Assembly (NCBI GenBank): GCA_024426085.1
Contig: CP087975.1
Location: 310,001-374,000, forward strand
Direction: 5' to 3'
From: Rhizobium sp. RCAM05350
GTDB taxonomy: Bacteria > Pseudomonadota > Alphaproteobacteria > Rhizobiales > Rhizobiaceae
Length of the DNA: 64,000 bases
Under the pieces are notes generated by a model that was not told the origin of the DNA, made no database searches, and saw only the letters and a program-made list of their open reading frames with translations. The translations under genes were made by a program, and so were the position numbers. Shown here one piece after another: positions 50,196 to 60,407 of the stretch; positions within the stretch are counted from its first letter, which is position 1, and every line of letters starts with the position of its first letter.

Positions 50196-50936
50196 TTAGG
50201 TCACTGGCTTGAAGAGCGTGGAGAAATCAACACGCGAGGGCTGATCCGCAAGGTCGATCTGCGCCTCGATATGGCGCAGATGATGTTCCATGACCCGCGC
50301 AGCAGCCTTCTGATCCCTGCGCTTCAAGGCATCAATGATATCGCTATGCTCGCTTTGGGAACAGGGCACGGCGCCGGGTGATTCATAGAGTGCGATGATC
50401 AGCGAAGTGCGCGACACCAGTTCCTGCACGAAGCCGCGCATGACGGCATTGCCGGCAAGTGTCGCCAGCTCGAGGTGAAAATCGCCGGACAGCTGCAGTC
50501 GGCGCTTCCGGTCGTTGCGGGCGAGCGCGTCCGCCTCCTTGGCCAGAAGGCTGGCCAGCCTGTCGATTTCGTCATCGGTAACCGTTGCCGCAAGTTTGGC
50601 GACAAGGATGCATTCGACGCCACGCCGCGCCTCAAAGACCTGTCGTGCGTCCTCGATCGAGGGCTTTGCGACAAAGGCGCCCTTGTTGGGGATCAGGTCA
50701 ACGAGTTTCTCGTGTGCCAGGCGCTGCAGCACCTTGCGAATGATCGTGCGGCTGACACCGAAGGCTGTCGCCAGTGCATCTTCCTGCAATGGCATTGCTG
50801 GCCGAATCTGATGATTGATGATGGCAGCGTAGATCTCGCCGTGAATGCGTTCGTCGGTCTGGCCAGAGCGCTTGCGCGCAGCTGTCGGACGGCTTGGTTT
50901 GTCGGCACTCTCAGCCGTTTTCGGCACGCTTGGCAT
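50196..50936 (-). CDS. GntR-family regulator, FCD type
   Basis: Intact regulator of 246 residues. A basic N-terminal tail is followed by a winged HTH (DALATAFGVSRTIIRKVLQRLAHEKLVDLIPNKGAFVAKPS), then an FCD domain with FHLELATLAGNAVMRGFVQELVSRTSLI. It is very like the GntR protein at 60408-61097 (same order PNxGAFV.KPSIE and VSRTSLI), so the two are probably paralogues. ATG 50936 is preferred to 50951. Likely regulator of the aap operon, the racemase and perhaps the downstream amidohydrolases. Confidence 0.9.
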   Translation of the reverse strand: MPSVPKTAESADKPSRPTAARKRSGQTDERIHGEIYAAIINHQIRPAMPLQEDALATAFGVSRTIIRKVLQRLAHEKLVDLIPNKGAFVAKPSIEDARQVFEARRGVECILVAKLAATVTDDEIDRLASLLAKEADALARNDRKRRLQLSGDFHLELATLAGNAVMRGFVQELVSRTSLIIALYESPGAVPCSQSEHSDIIDALKRRDQKAAARVMEHHLRHIEAQIDLADQPSRVDFSTLFKPVT

Positions 50937-51097
50937 GATAATTTCCCACACACGATCCCTCGCCGGCCCTATCTCCGATGATCGTCATGCATGACCCGGT
51001 TGATGGCATGTGCAGACGCCGGCATGGCGGAAGGTACAATCGTGATGGCGCAAACTGAAACCGAATACAAGCCTTGTACCGCGTTCGCCCGCTCGAA

Positions 51098-51105
51098 TGT
51101 ATACA
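51098..51105. promoter_or_regulatory. TGTATACA palindrome before the GntR gene
   Basis: A perfect eight-base palindrome that matches the centre of the two sites in the aapJ-racemase gap. It lies about 160 bases above the GntR start, with CTTGTACC (about 51073) as a half-match between. A possible autoregulatory site. Confidence 0.4.
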
Positions 51106-51149
51106 GGCGGCGTTGAACGCGGAAAACGGGATTGGCCGGGACGGCCGCC

Positions 51150-52631
51150 CTAACTGACGGTAGCGGGATCAATCCTGCGGTAGCTCGACGAAAAGATTTC
51201 CTCGACAGGCGGGTGGTCGAAGGTGCGCAGCGGATATTTGGCAACGACGCCTTCGAACTGCTTCTGGGCACGCTGACGGTAGGCGCGGTCATCGACGCCG
51301 GGGATGACACCGTTCTCCATGACGAACCGGCCACCGATCATCACCGTCTGCACCGACTGTGCCGAAGCATTCAGCATCAGCGTCTGGATCGGATCGATGG
51401 TCTGGCCCATGAACGGATCGTCGAAATCGACGACGATCAGGTCGGCGGCGGATCCAGCCTGCAGACGACCGAGATCGGGGCGGTTGAGTGCATCGGCGCC
51501 CCCAAGGGTCGCCGCATCGTAAAAGTCCTCGGAGCGGCAGCCCTCAGTGCCAGCTTCCTCGATCCGGCAGAGCATCATGCCGATCTGCATGTTGAGGAAC
51601 ATGTCCGGCGGATAGGTGTCGGTTCCAAGTCCGATGCGGATGCCCATGTCACGGTATTTCCGGAACGACTGCAGGGCGTTGCCGTGGCGTGCCGAGACCA
51701 GCGGGCAATGGACGATTGTGCCGCCGCCGTCACGCAGGATTTCGAGATCCCTGCCCGGCCGCTCGATGCCGTTGCGGCCGCTGACATGGGTGCCGTGCGG
51801 CAGGATGGCGCGCGGCGACAAGAAACCTAGGCTTTCGAGCCATTCGGCCGGGCTCATGCCACGCAGCCTCAGAACGCTCTGGTATTCGAACGGCGACTGG
51901 CAGCAATGCAGCCGGATGGGCACGTTAAACTCGTCGGCAAAGGCGGCCGAGCGCTTGAGCAGATCGGGAGTGCAGGTCTCGATACGATCTGGTGCCAGCA
52001 TGGTCCGGATCAGGCCGTTTGCACTCCCCTCGAACATGCGGCAGAATTCGGCGGCGTCGGTGAGCCCCTTGAAGCCGCGTTCCTCATCGAAATGAAAATC
52101 GATCGTCCCGTCGCGGCGGACGAGCGAGTTGCCGGAGCGATAGGCCGGCCCGAGATAGACGCGCAAACCGAGATCGCGCGCGGCCTCTACCGCTGCGGTG
52201 AACTCGCCGACCGTCTCGCCCCATTGGCGATAGAACAGCGAGGCGATGGGGAGCGCCGTGGTGATGCCGGAGCGGATCAACCGCGAGAATGCATAGCGCT
52301 TCTGGAACGCCAGTTCCTCCTCGGAATACATCTCGAAGGGGCCGCGTTCCATATAGGTTTCCGGCCATATGCGGCCCTTCTTGACCGCCGGCTGGTTGTC
52401 GTAACCGAGCACCGTCGTATCGAGGTCAGACAGGGCATCAAGATCGATGAAACCAGGGCCGATCAGCGCATTGCCATAGTCGATGCGGCGCGCGACCGGG
52501 CCTTCATAACCATGACCGACGAACAGCACGCGATCGCCGGAAACGATAACCTCGCCGTTCGGATAAAGGCAGTGACGGCCATCGGCATGGCCGACGACCC
52601 AGCGGGCGGTGAGAAGCAGGGGTTCGGTCAT
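51150..52631 (-). CDS. Amidohydrolase-superfamily protein with altered metal motif
   Basis: Intact 493-residue protein of the chlorohydrolase/deaminase branch. The usual first motif His-x-His is replaced by Asp63-Leu-Asp65 (GPGFIDLDALSDLD). The later ligand motifs remain: His in IRLHCCQS, His in LPHGTHVSG and Asp in LGTDTYPP. It is thus a subgroup with a different metal site, perhaps a mononuclear enzyme. Last gene of the minus-strand run that begins at dppA (60208). Confidence 0.85.
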   Translation of the reverse strand: MTEPLLLTARWVVGHADGRHCLYPNGEVIVSGDRVLFVGHGYEGPVARRIDYGNALIGPGFIDLDALSDLDTTVLGYDNQPAVKKGRIWPETYMERGPFEMYSEEELAFQKRYAFSRLIRSGITTALPIASLFYRQWGETVGEFTAAVEAARDLGLRVYLGPAYRSGNSLVRRDGTIDFHFDEERGFKGLTDAAEFCRMFEGSANGLIRTMLAPDRIETCTPDLLKRSAAFADEFNVPIRLHCCQSPFEYQSVLRLRGMSPAEWLESLGFLSPRAILPHGTHVSGRNGIERPGRDLEILRDGGGTIVHCPLVSARHGNALQSFRKYRDMGIRIGLGTDTYPPDMFLNMQIGMMLCRIEEAGTEGCRSEDFYDAATLGGADALNRPDLGRLQAGSAADLIVVDFDDPFMGQTIDPIQTLMLNASAQSVQTVMIGGRFVMENGVIPGVDDRAYRQRAQKQFEGVVAKYPLRTFDHPPVEEIFSSSYRRIDPATVS

Positions 52632-52640
52632 TTCAAATTC

Positions 52641-53832
52641 TCATTCGACGGTGAAAAGGGCCTGGCCATCGCGTGCGATCGGCTTGCCGCGCTTGAGCAC
52701 AAGTTTGCGCTTCGGGCGGGCTGCGACCGCTTCGGACACTGTTTCGGCATCGATCAGGACGATGTCGGCGAATGCGCCTTCGTGCAGGCCGTAATTTTCA
52801 AGTTCCATCACATCGGAGCCGCCCTGGGTGCAGATATGCAGCGCGTATTCAACGTCGGCGTCGTTGCGGGAAATTGTTGCGCAGGCCGATGAACAGTGCA
52901 CGTTCCAGCATATCGAGATTGCCATAGGGACCCCAAGTGTCGCGGATGCCGTCGGATCCGGCGCAGAGACGAACGCCGGCGCTGCGCAACTCGGCGGCAG
53001 CAGGCACCGCGCGAGACGCGGGTGCGGTGGTGGCAATGGCGATGTCTTCACGTGCCAACTGCTCGGTCAACGCCGCGGCGCGAGCCCGGTCTGTCATGCC
53101 CAGGCAGAAGGCATGGCTGATGGTGACTTTGCCGCGCATGCCGAGCGCGCGGGTACGCTCGATGATCATCTCCATCGAAAACGCGCCGAGATCATCCGCT
53201 TCATGCAAGTGAATGTCGATCGGTTTTCCGTGCTTCTGGGCAAGGCCGAAGATCGCGTCAAGCTGGCCTTTCGGGTCGCGGTCGATGCCGCAGGGATCGA
53301 GCCCGCCGACGACATCGGCACCATTGGTGAGCGCCTCGTCCATCAGTTCCAGCGTACCCGGGCGAATCATAAGCCCGGACTGCGGGAAGGCGACGATCTC
53401 GATGTCCATGATATCGCGAAAACGCTCACGCGTTGCCGAAACGCCTTCGAAGCACCACAGCTTCTGGTCGGTGTCGATATCGACATGGCTGCGGATGGCG
53501 GTGGTGCCATGGGAGGCGGCCAGCGCCACCTGCCGTGCCGACTGACGCGCTGGGTCGATGTTCAGCTCACGGCGCAGACGGCGCTCGGTGGAAATCTTGT
53601 CTTCCAGCGTCGGACCGGCTTGATGCACCTGCCAGCCCATGCCCCAGAGCGACTTGTCGAGATGCGCATGCGCTTCGATCAGGCCGGGAATGGCGATGGC
53701 ACCGCCGCCATCCTCGACTGCAGCAGCACCGGCATCGACGCTGCCGATCTGGGCAATGCGGCCGTCGTGGATGAGGATGTCCGTCAAGGCACCGCCGAAG
53801 GGCCTGACATTCTTGAGGAGAAGTTCTGTCAT
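52641..53832 (-). CDS. Cytosine deaminase/AtzC-like amidohydrolase (frameshifted)
   Basis: About 396 residues. Motifs of the CodA/AtzC branch are His55 and His57 in EAHAHLDK, DIHLHE with two His, ISHAFCLG, and the Asp in GSDGIRDTWGPYG. Such enzymes deaminate cytosine, isopropylammelide or related pyrimidine and triazine rings. An indel near 52867 breaks the frame after GLRNN; the end, PKRKLVLKRGKPIARDG, is in another frame. It lies nine bases before the next amidohydrolase gene in the same operon. Confidence 0.87.
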
Positions 53833-53891
53833 CTCTGTACCGCTTGTTGTTCGAGTTTAAAGTGCCGGGCGCGGGCGTCCGGGGAGGCTTT

Positions 53892-54554
53892 TTAGGCCTT
53901 GGCCTTTTCCGGCTTGGGCTCGCCGTAACCGGCGGCTTCCTCGTGGTGCAGGAGCTCGGCCGGGCGCTTGAGCACGAACTGGTTGTCGGCAACGATATAG
54001 TTGTCGGCATGCAGGCGGGCGATCGGCTGATAGACCTCCGGCCGGACATAGTGGCCGCGTTCATCCAGGCACTCGTCGCGAACATACATCTGCACGACTT
54101 CACCGATGACAATGGTCCGGCGGCCGTAATCGAGGATCTGCGATACCCGGCATTCCATGGCGCAAGGCGCTTCCTCGATGCGGGATGCTGCCAGCTTGAC
54201 CGACGGCACGCTGGTCAGCCCGGCAAACTCGATCTCGTCGACGTCGCTCGGGAAATTGATGCCGGTGACGATCATCTCCTTGGCGATCGCCATGTCGACC
54301 ATATGGACGACGAACTCGCCCGAGCGCCGGATGTTGGCGACCGTGTCCTTGGCCGTTCCATCAGGGCGGGTCTGCATGCCGAGGATGAGCAACGGCGGCT
54401 CATGCGAGAAGACGTTGAAGAAACTCATCGGAGCGGCATTGTTGCAGCCGTGCTCGTCTATTGTGGTGACCAATGCGATGGGACGCGGGCCGACGAAGCT
54501 GCATAGCAGTCGGTAGCGATCCTTTTCAGGCAGCTCGGTGAAATCGAAATCCAT
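53892..54554 (-). CDS. Flavin reductase-like FMN-binding protein
   Basis: Intact 220-residue protein of the flavin reductase/DIM6-NTAB family. The FMN-binding split-barrel motifs are GPRPIALVTTIDEHGCNNAAPMSFFN and NIRRSGEFVVHMVD. Proteins of this type supply reduced FMN to a monooxygenase or act on their own ring substrates. No monooxygenase gene is in the window, so its partner is unknown. It lies between the peptide transporter genes and the amidohydrolases. Confidence 0.86.
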   Translation of the reverse strand: MDFDFTELPEKDRYRLLCSFVGPRPIALVTTIDEHGCNNAAPMSFFNVFSHEPPLLILGMQTRPDGTAKDTVANIRRSGEFVVHMVDMAIAKEMIVTGINFPSDVDEIEFAGLTSVPSVKLAASRIEEAPCAMECRVSQILDYGRRTIVIGEVVQMYVRDECLDERGHYVRPEVYQPIARLHADNYIVADNQFVLKRPAELLHHEEAAGYGEPKPEKAKA

Positions 54555-54563
54555 TGTACCCTC

Positions 54564-55639
54564 TCAAGGTGCTGTCTGCATGGAGTGTCCCACGCCTGCC
54601 GGGATGACGACAGCCCCGCGCGCCTCCTCGACCGCATGGCAGGAAACACGTCCACCGTTTGGATAGGCCCGAAGCGCCGGCGCCTCGCTGCGACAACGGT
54701 CGTTGGCAAGAGCACAGCGCGGATTGAAATGACAACCCGGCGGTGGGCTGATCGGATTGGGCACTTCGCCCGCGGCAGGCGTCCGGTCACGCTTCGACAT
54801 GCCGAGATCGGGGATCGTGTCGAGTAGTAGCCGCGTATAGGGATGCTGTGGATTGCTGAAGAGTTCGGCAGCGGGTGCTACCTCGACCAGACGGCCGAGA
54901 TACATGACGCCGATCCAGTCGGACATGAAGTTGACGACTGCCAGATCGTGACTGATGAAAAGGTAGGTGAGACCCAGTTCACGCTGCATTTCGCGCATAA
55001 GGTTGAGAATCTGCGCCTGTACCGAAACGTCGAGCGCCGATGTCGGCTCGTCGCAGACCAGGAATTCCGGCTTGGTCGAAATGGCACGGGCGATAGAGAT
55101 GCGCTGGCGCTGGCCACCGGAAAACTCGTGCGGAAACTTGTCGCCATCCTTGGCATTCAGCCCGACGAATTCGAGCAGGCGGTCGACCTCGCGGCGCTCC
55201 TCCTCGCGTGAACCACTGAGGCCATAGGTGCGCAACGGTTCGGCGATGATGTCGCGGACCCGCCAGCGCGGATTGAGACTGGCATAGGGGTCCTGAAAGA
55301 TCATCTGCATGCGCTGGCGAACAGCAGCGGGGTTTCCGGCTGGCGCGCGAGAAATGTCGGTGCCATCGAACAAGATGCTGCCCCCGGAGGGCGTGGAGAG
55401 CCCCATGATCAGCCGCGCCACTGTCGATTTTCCGCAACCGGATTCACCGACAAGGCTCAACGTCTGGCCGCGGGGAATGTCGAGATCGAGCCCATCGACG
55501 GCTTTCACCGACTGCGGCTCTTCCTTATCGAGGAGCCGGTTGAGAAAGGGCTTTGTCATCGCGAAATGCTTCTTCAGCCCCTTCACGGACAAAGAGTGCG
55601 ATCGTCTGCGGCTTTCAGGCTTGTCGGCATGGCGTTCAT
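54564..55639 (-). CDS. Oligopeptide-type ABC transporter ATP-binding protein, DppF-like (frameshift near start)
   Basis: About 358 residues. Walker A is GESGCGKST, Q-loop IFQDPYASLNPR, signature FSGGQRQRISIARAI, DEPTSALDVS, and the C-terminal Fe-S-type Cys motif (GCHFNPRCALANDRC). The ATG at 55639 (MNAMPTSLKAADDRTL) overlaps the DppD-like stop by ATGA. A missing base near 55597 separates it from SVKGLKKHFAMTKP. The short reading from TTG 55592 has no ribosome site. Confidence 0.87.
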
Positions 55640-56602
55640 TGCGTCACCCCTTCGTAGAGCAGACAGGCGGCCGCACCATCGGCGATCTGCCGCAGTTCAG
55701 GCCGAATATGATGACAATTGGCAAAGACCTTCGGACAGCGCGGATTGAAGGCGCAACCGCTCGGAATGTCGGTGAGGCGTGGCATCGATCCTTCGATCTG
55801 GATCAGCCGGTCGGGGCGCGGCCCGATGCGCGGGATCGAGCCCATCAGGCCGGCGGTATAGGGATGGCTCGGCTTTTGCAGCACTTGTGCGACCGGGCCG
55901 ATTTCGGCCAGGCGCCCGGCGTACATCACCGCCACGCGGTCGGCGGTTTCGGCGATGACACCCATGTCGTGCGTCACCAGGATCACCGCCGCATTGCGTT
56001 CGCGGCAGACGCGCTTCAAGAGTGCGATGATCTGCGCCTGGACCGAGACGTCCAGTGCCGTCGTCGGTTCATCGGCAATGATCAGGCGCGGTTCGGCACA
56101 GAGCGCAAGCGCAATGACGACGCGCTGGCGCATGCCGCCGGAGAACTGGTGCGGATACTGGTCGAAGCGCTTGTCAGGCGCCGGGATCCTGACTTCCGCC
56201 AGCCAGTCGATGGCACGCTTGCGCGTCAGTGGCAGACATCGGTAGGTGCGTCCGGATTGTTTCGACCAGCTGTTCGCCGACCGTAAACAGCGGATTGAGG
56301 CTGGTCAGCGGGTCCTGAAAGATAGCGCCGATATGGCGGCCGCGGACCTTGCGCATCTCGCTTGGCGGCAAATTGTCGATGCGTTTGCCGTCGAGGCAGA
56401 TCTGGCCGCCACCGATCCGGCCGGGCGGTTCGAGCAGGCCGATGACGGCAGCGCCGGTCATCGACTTTCCGGCGCCGGATTCACCGACAACACCGAGGAT
56501 TTCCCCCTGTTCGACGGAGAAGGACACATTGTCGACGGCAGTCAGCACGCCCTTGCGGGTGGGAAATTCGACCTTGAGATTTTCGACTTCAAGCAGAGCC
56601 AT
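55636..56602 (-). CDS. Oligopeptide-type ABC transporter ATP-binding protein, DppD-like (frameshifted)
   Basis: About 322 residues. Walker A is GESGAGKSM, with Met where the last Thr usually stands. Q-loop IFQDPLTSLNP, signature FSGGMRQRVVIALAL, DEPTTALDVS, VTHDMGVI, and the C-terminal Cys cluster GCAFNPRCPKVFANC. An indel near 56235 breaks it before LTRKRAIDWLAEVRI. Four bases separate it from the DppC-like stop. Confidence 0.87.
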
Positions 56603-56606
56603 GGGA

Positions 56607-57536
56607 TCACCTCAGTTTCGGATTGAGCGCATCGCGCAGCCAGTCACCAATGAGGTTGACCGCTAGCACAAGCACGGCGAGCGTCGCCGAGGGAAAGATC
56701 ACCACCCACCAGATGCCGGAAAACAGATATTCATTTCCGACGCGGATGAGGGTGCCGAGCGATGGCTGAGTCGCCGGCATGCCGACGCCGAGGAAAGATA
56801 GCGTCGCTTCCGTCAGAACCGCCATGCCAAGGTTGATGGTGGCCAGCACCAGCACCGGGCCGAGCACGTTGGGCAGGATATGCGTGAGCATGATCCGCAA
56901 CGGGCCGACGCCGATGGTGCGTGCCGCCTGGACATATTCCCGCTGGCGCTCGACGAGCGTGGAACCGCGCACGGTTCGGGCATATTGCACCCAGTTGGTC
57001 AGCCCGATCGACAGGACAAGAACGACGATCGCCGCACCGTCCTGCTGGTTGGCTGGAAGGATGCCGCGCATGACGCCGTTGATGAGGAGAGCGACGAGGA
57101 TTGCCGGGAAGCTCAACAACACATCCGCGATGCGCATGATGATCGCATCGGCAATGCCGCCGACAAAACCGCCGACAAGACCAAGAAACACCCCGACGAC
57201 GGCGGCCAGGATCACGCTGGCGAAACCGACCAGCAGAGAGATGCGCAAACCATAAAGCAGCGAGGACAAGACATCGCGCGCCTGCGTATCCGTCCCAAGC
57301 AGATAGGCCGGATTACCGCCTTCCAGCCAGGAGGGAGGCAGTTCACTGTCGAGCAGGTTCAACCCGGCGATATCGAAAGGGTCATGCGGGGAAATGAGAG
57401 GGGCAAAGATCGCGAAGAAAACCAGCAATGCCAGCGCGATCGAAGCGATCACCGTCGTCTTGGAGCGGCGGAAACTATAGAACAGGTCGCTGTCGGCAAA
57501 ACTGCGCAGTCGCCCGGTGAAGGATGTGTCACTCAT
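56607..57536 (-). CDS. Oligopeptide-type ABC transporter permease, DppC-like
   Basis: Intact 309-residue permease with six helices. It has the DppC N-terminus with PLISPHDPFDIAGLN and GTDTQARDVLSSLLYG, and the coupling loop REYVQAARTIGVGPLRIMLTHILPN. ATG 57536 (MSDTSF) fits the GGAGAA ribosome site better than ATG 57542. Confidence 0.92.
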   Translation of the reverse strand: MSDTSFTGRLRSFADSDLFYSFRRSKTTVIASIALALLVFFAIFAPLISPHDPFDIAGLNLLDSELPPSWLEGGNPAYLLGTDTQARDVLSSLLYGLRISLLVGFASVILAAVVGVFLGLVGGFVGGIADAIIMRIADVLLSFPAILVALLINGVMRGILPANQQDGAAIVVLVLSIGLTNWVQYARTVRGSTLVERQREYVQAARTIGVGPLRIMLTHILPNVLGPVLVLATINLGMAVLTEATLSFLGVGMPATQPSLGTLIRVGNEYLFSGIWWVVIFPSATLAVLVLAVNLIGDWLRDALNPKLR

Positions 57537-57550
57537 GGCCATGTTCTCCT

Positions 57551-58543
57551 TCAGGCTCCACGCCCGCTCGCCCTGGTCGGGTCGGCGCGGAGGCGTGGGT
57601 CGATGACGTTGTAGAGAAGATCGACGCTGGTATTGATGATGACGAAGATCAGCGAGACCATGACGAGATAGGCTGCCATCACCGGAACGTCGGTAAAGTT
57701 GACCGCCTGAATGAACAGCGCGCCCATGCCCGGCCACTGGAAGACGGTTTCGGTGATGATGGCAAAGGCGATGAGACCGCCGAGCTGGAGCCCGAAGATG
57801 GTGACCACCGGGATCAGCGTGTTCTTCAGCGCGTGGCGGAAATGGATCGTGCGATTGCGCAGTCCGCGGGCCTTGGCAAACTTGATGTAGTCGGCGCGCA
57901 GCACTTCCATCATCTCGGCCCGCACCAGCCGCATGATCAGCGTCAGTTGGAACAGACAGAGCATGAAGGACGGCAGGATCAGCGCTTTGAGACCGCTCAG
58001 CGTCAGAAATCCGGTCGACCACCAGCCGATATCGATGACCTCGCCACGGCCGAACGAGGGCAACCAGCCAAGCCAAACGGAAAAGATCAGGATCAGCAGG
58101 ATACCGGTCACGAACGTCGGCAACGATATCCCGATCAGGGAGAGGATCTGCAGTCCTTGGCTCAGCACCCCGCGCGGCTTCAGCGCCGTGTAGATGCCGA
58201 GCGGAATGCCAAGAACCAGCGACAGGAGGGCCGCCACCAGCACCAGTTCGGCGGTCGCGGGCAGGCGCTCGGCAAGCAGTGCGCTGACCGGGCGGCTGTT
58301 GCGATAGGACATGCCGAAGTCACCCTTGGCGGCATTCGCGACGAACCGGCCGTACTGAATGATCATCGGATCATCGAGATGCCGCCGCTGGCGCACTTCC
58401 TCGCGCTGCTCCTGCGTCGCGTCCTGCGACACGATATTGTTGACGGGATCGCCGAGGTAGCGAAACATCAGGAAGGCAATGAACGCCACGGCGAGCATGA
58501 CCATCACGGCCTGAAAAAGACGGCGAACGAGGAATACAAACAT
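57551..58543 (-). CDS. Oligopeptide-type ABC transporter permease, DppB-like
   Basis: Intact 330-residue permease. N-terminus FLVRRLFQAVMVMLAVAFIAFLMFRYLGDP and the coupling loop ADYIKFAKARGLRNRTIHFRHALKNTLIPVVTIFG are typical of DppB/GsiC. The ATG at 58543 is the standard family start. It follows the binding-protein gene. Confidence 0.92.
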   Translation of the reverse strand: MFVFLVRRLFQAVMVMLAVAFIAFLMFRYLGDPVNNIVSQDATQEQREEVRQRRHLDDPMIIQYGRFVANAAKGDFGMSYRNSRPVSALLAERLPATAELVLVAALLSLVLGIPLGIYTALKPRGVLSQGLQILSLIGISLPTFVTGILLILIFSVWLGWLPSFGRGEVIDIGWWSTGFLTLSGLKALILPSFMLCLFQLTLIMRLVRAEMMEVLRADYIKFAKARGLRNRTIHFRHALKNTLIPVVTIFGLQLGGLIAFAIITETVFQWPGMGALFIQAVNFTDVPVMAAYLVMVSLIFVIINTSVDLLYNVIDPRLRADPTRASGRGA

Positions 58544-58637
58544 CGACCCAACTCCCTTGGGGTCTGTCCGCGCCACAACGGTGCGGGCCAGCAGTCGCGG
58601 AAGACCCCCGCGCTTCGAACGCGGGGGTCGGGTTCGA

Positions 58638-60208
58638 CTATTTGATATGGGCGTACCAGAGGCGCACCAGATCATCAGGGGTTTGAACCACCTCGACATT
58701 GTCGTGGACGGCCCAGGACAGTGGCTGCTGGTGCAGCGGCAGCCAGGCAACCTCCTGCTCTGCGACGCCGAAGGCTTCCACCATCATCTGACGGCGCTTA
58801 GCCTCATCGAGCTCAATGTCGATCTTTTTGGTGAGCTCATCAACCTTGGCGTTCTTGTAGCGGCCGGGGTTCCAGGTGCCGAGCTTGTCTTCCGGCGAAT
58901 GCAGCATGGCGGAAAGCACGCTGAAGCCGTCGAGCATCGGCAAGGTCGCCCAGCCGAGCATGAACATGTCGGCCAGGCCTTCCTGCGCCTTCTTGAAGTG
59001 CAGCGTGCGGCCCTCGGTCACCAACTTGGCATTGAGGCCGACCTGCGCCAGCATCGCCGTCATCGCCTGGCAGACTTCCTCGTCGTTGACATAGGCATCA
59101 TTGGGGCAGTTCATGTTGAACTGGAAGCCATCCGGATAACCGGCTTCCGTCAGCAGCGCCTTGGCAGCCGCCGTGTCATACGGAAAACGCTGATTGAGCT
59201 TCTCGTCGAAACCCGGCACTTCCGGAGCGATCAGCATGCCGGAATTGCAGGGATTTGCCGCGCATGATCTTGTCGCGCACCAAATCCATGTTGATGGCCT
59301 GGTAGACCGCCTTGCGAACACGCGTCCTTGAACGGATTGCCCTCGACATTGCCGTCGGCCAGTTTGTCGCGCATGTTGAAATTCATCATGATGGTGCGCA
59401 GGCCGGGCGATTCCAGCACCTTGGTGCCCGGCGAACCGGCAATGCGCTTGGCATCCTGCAGCGGCGACGGGGTAATAATGTCTACCTCGCCGGAGAGCAG
59501 TGCCGCAACTCGGGTCGCATCCGAACTGATCGGCGTATGGACGATCTTGGCAAGGTTGTGTTCCGGCTTGCCCCACCAGCCTTCGTTGGCAATCAGAACC
59601 GTCTGGGCATCCGGGCGGCGGCTTTCGAGCTTGAACGGACCCGTTCCGTTGGCATGGGTGGTCGTATAGCCTTCCTCGCCAAGCTCGGCATTGACCGGCT
59701 TGACGCCGTTGTTCTTCTCAAGCCACTGCGCGTCGAAGATCGCGATGTTGGTGAGGTAGTTGTTGAGCAGCGGCGTCGGGCCGCTCAGATGCAGTTCGAC
59801 AGTGTGGTCGTCGATTTTCTCGACGGACTTCAGTGCCGGCAGATTGCCCTTGATCGGCGACTTGGCGTCGGTGGCGCGCATCAGCGACATCACGACGTCA
59901 TCCGCGGTGAAATCCGAGCCGTCGTGGAATTTGACGCCCTGACGGAGCGTGTAGCGGATCACGTCCGGCTTGACGACTTCCCAGGATGTGGCGAGCGCCG
60001 GCTCGATCTTCAGTTCCTTGTTGTAGCGCACCAGCGGTTCGTAGATGTGCATCAGGAAATTGATCGAGAAACTGTCCGTCGTCGATTGCGGATCGAGCCC
60101 GTAGATATCGCCGGCCGAGGCATAGCGAAGCGCGTTCTCGCCGGCCATTGCCGGAACGCTGAACTGAACCAGGATCGCCGCGGATGCGGCAAGCAGCAAC
60201 TTCCTCAT
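58638..60208 (-). CDS. Oligopeptide-type ABC substrate-binding protein, DppA-like (frameshifted)
   Basis: About 520-residue periplasmic family 5 binding protein. The signal peptide ends at VPAMA. Motifs are SINFLMHIYEPLVRYNKELKIEPALATSW, LRQGVKFHDGSDFTADDVVMSLMRA and GTGPFKLES. Indels near 59325 and 59258 break it around VRKAVYQAINMDLVRDKIM; the C-terminal half continues to WYAHIK. First gene of a long minus-strand operon with three enzymes, so it probably binds a peptide-like or cyclic amide nutrient. Confidence 0.87.
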
Positions 60209-60308
60209 GTAAATTCCTCCCATATCGGAGCGCTTAACGTCCCGCCGCGCCTGTTCCTCCGACGCCCGGACTTTGCTCCTGTTTTATTGCTGACATTCAA
60301 TCATCAGA

Positions 60309-60343
60309 TTGTCAACAATGTTTGTCGACAAAAAATGTTGACA
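60309..60343. promoter_or_regulatory. Putative GntR operators: TTGTCAACAA and TTTGTCGACAAA
   Basis: TTGTCAACAA (60309-60318, four-base arms around CA), TTTGTCGACAAA (60321-60332, perfect palindrome) and TGTTGACA (60336-60343) stand in tandem in the 199-base gap between the divergent DppA-like and GntR genes. The form, TTGT-nn-ACAA, is close to the ATTGT-nn-ACAAT sites near the paralogous GntR gene. Confidence 0.65.
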
Positions 60344-60407
60344 TGTTTTGCATTTCAGTTGAAGACTTGGCCAAGACAATATCGAGGCAGCTTGGGGAGG
60401 ATGCTGA

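Noticed and set aside
57524-58645. 373-codon open frame antisense to the DppB-like permease
   Set aside because: Charged, Gln/Arg/Asp-rich translation; the permease on the other strand is well supported.
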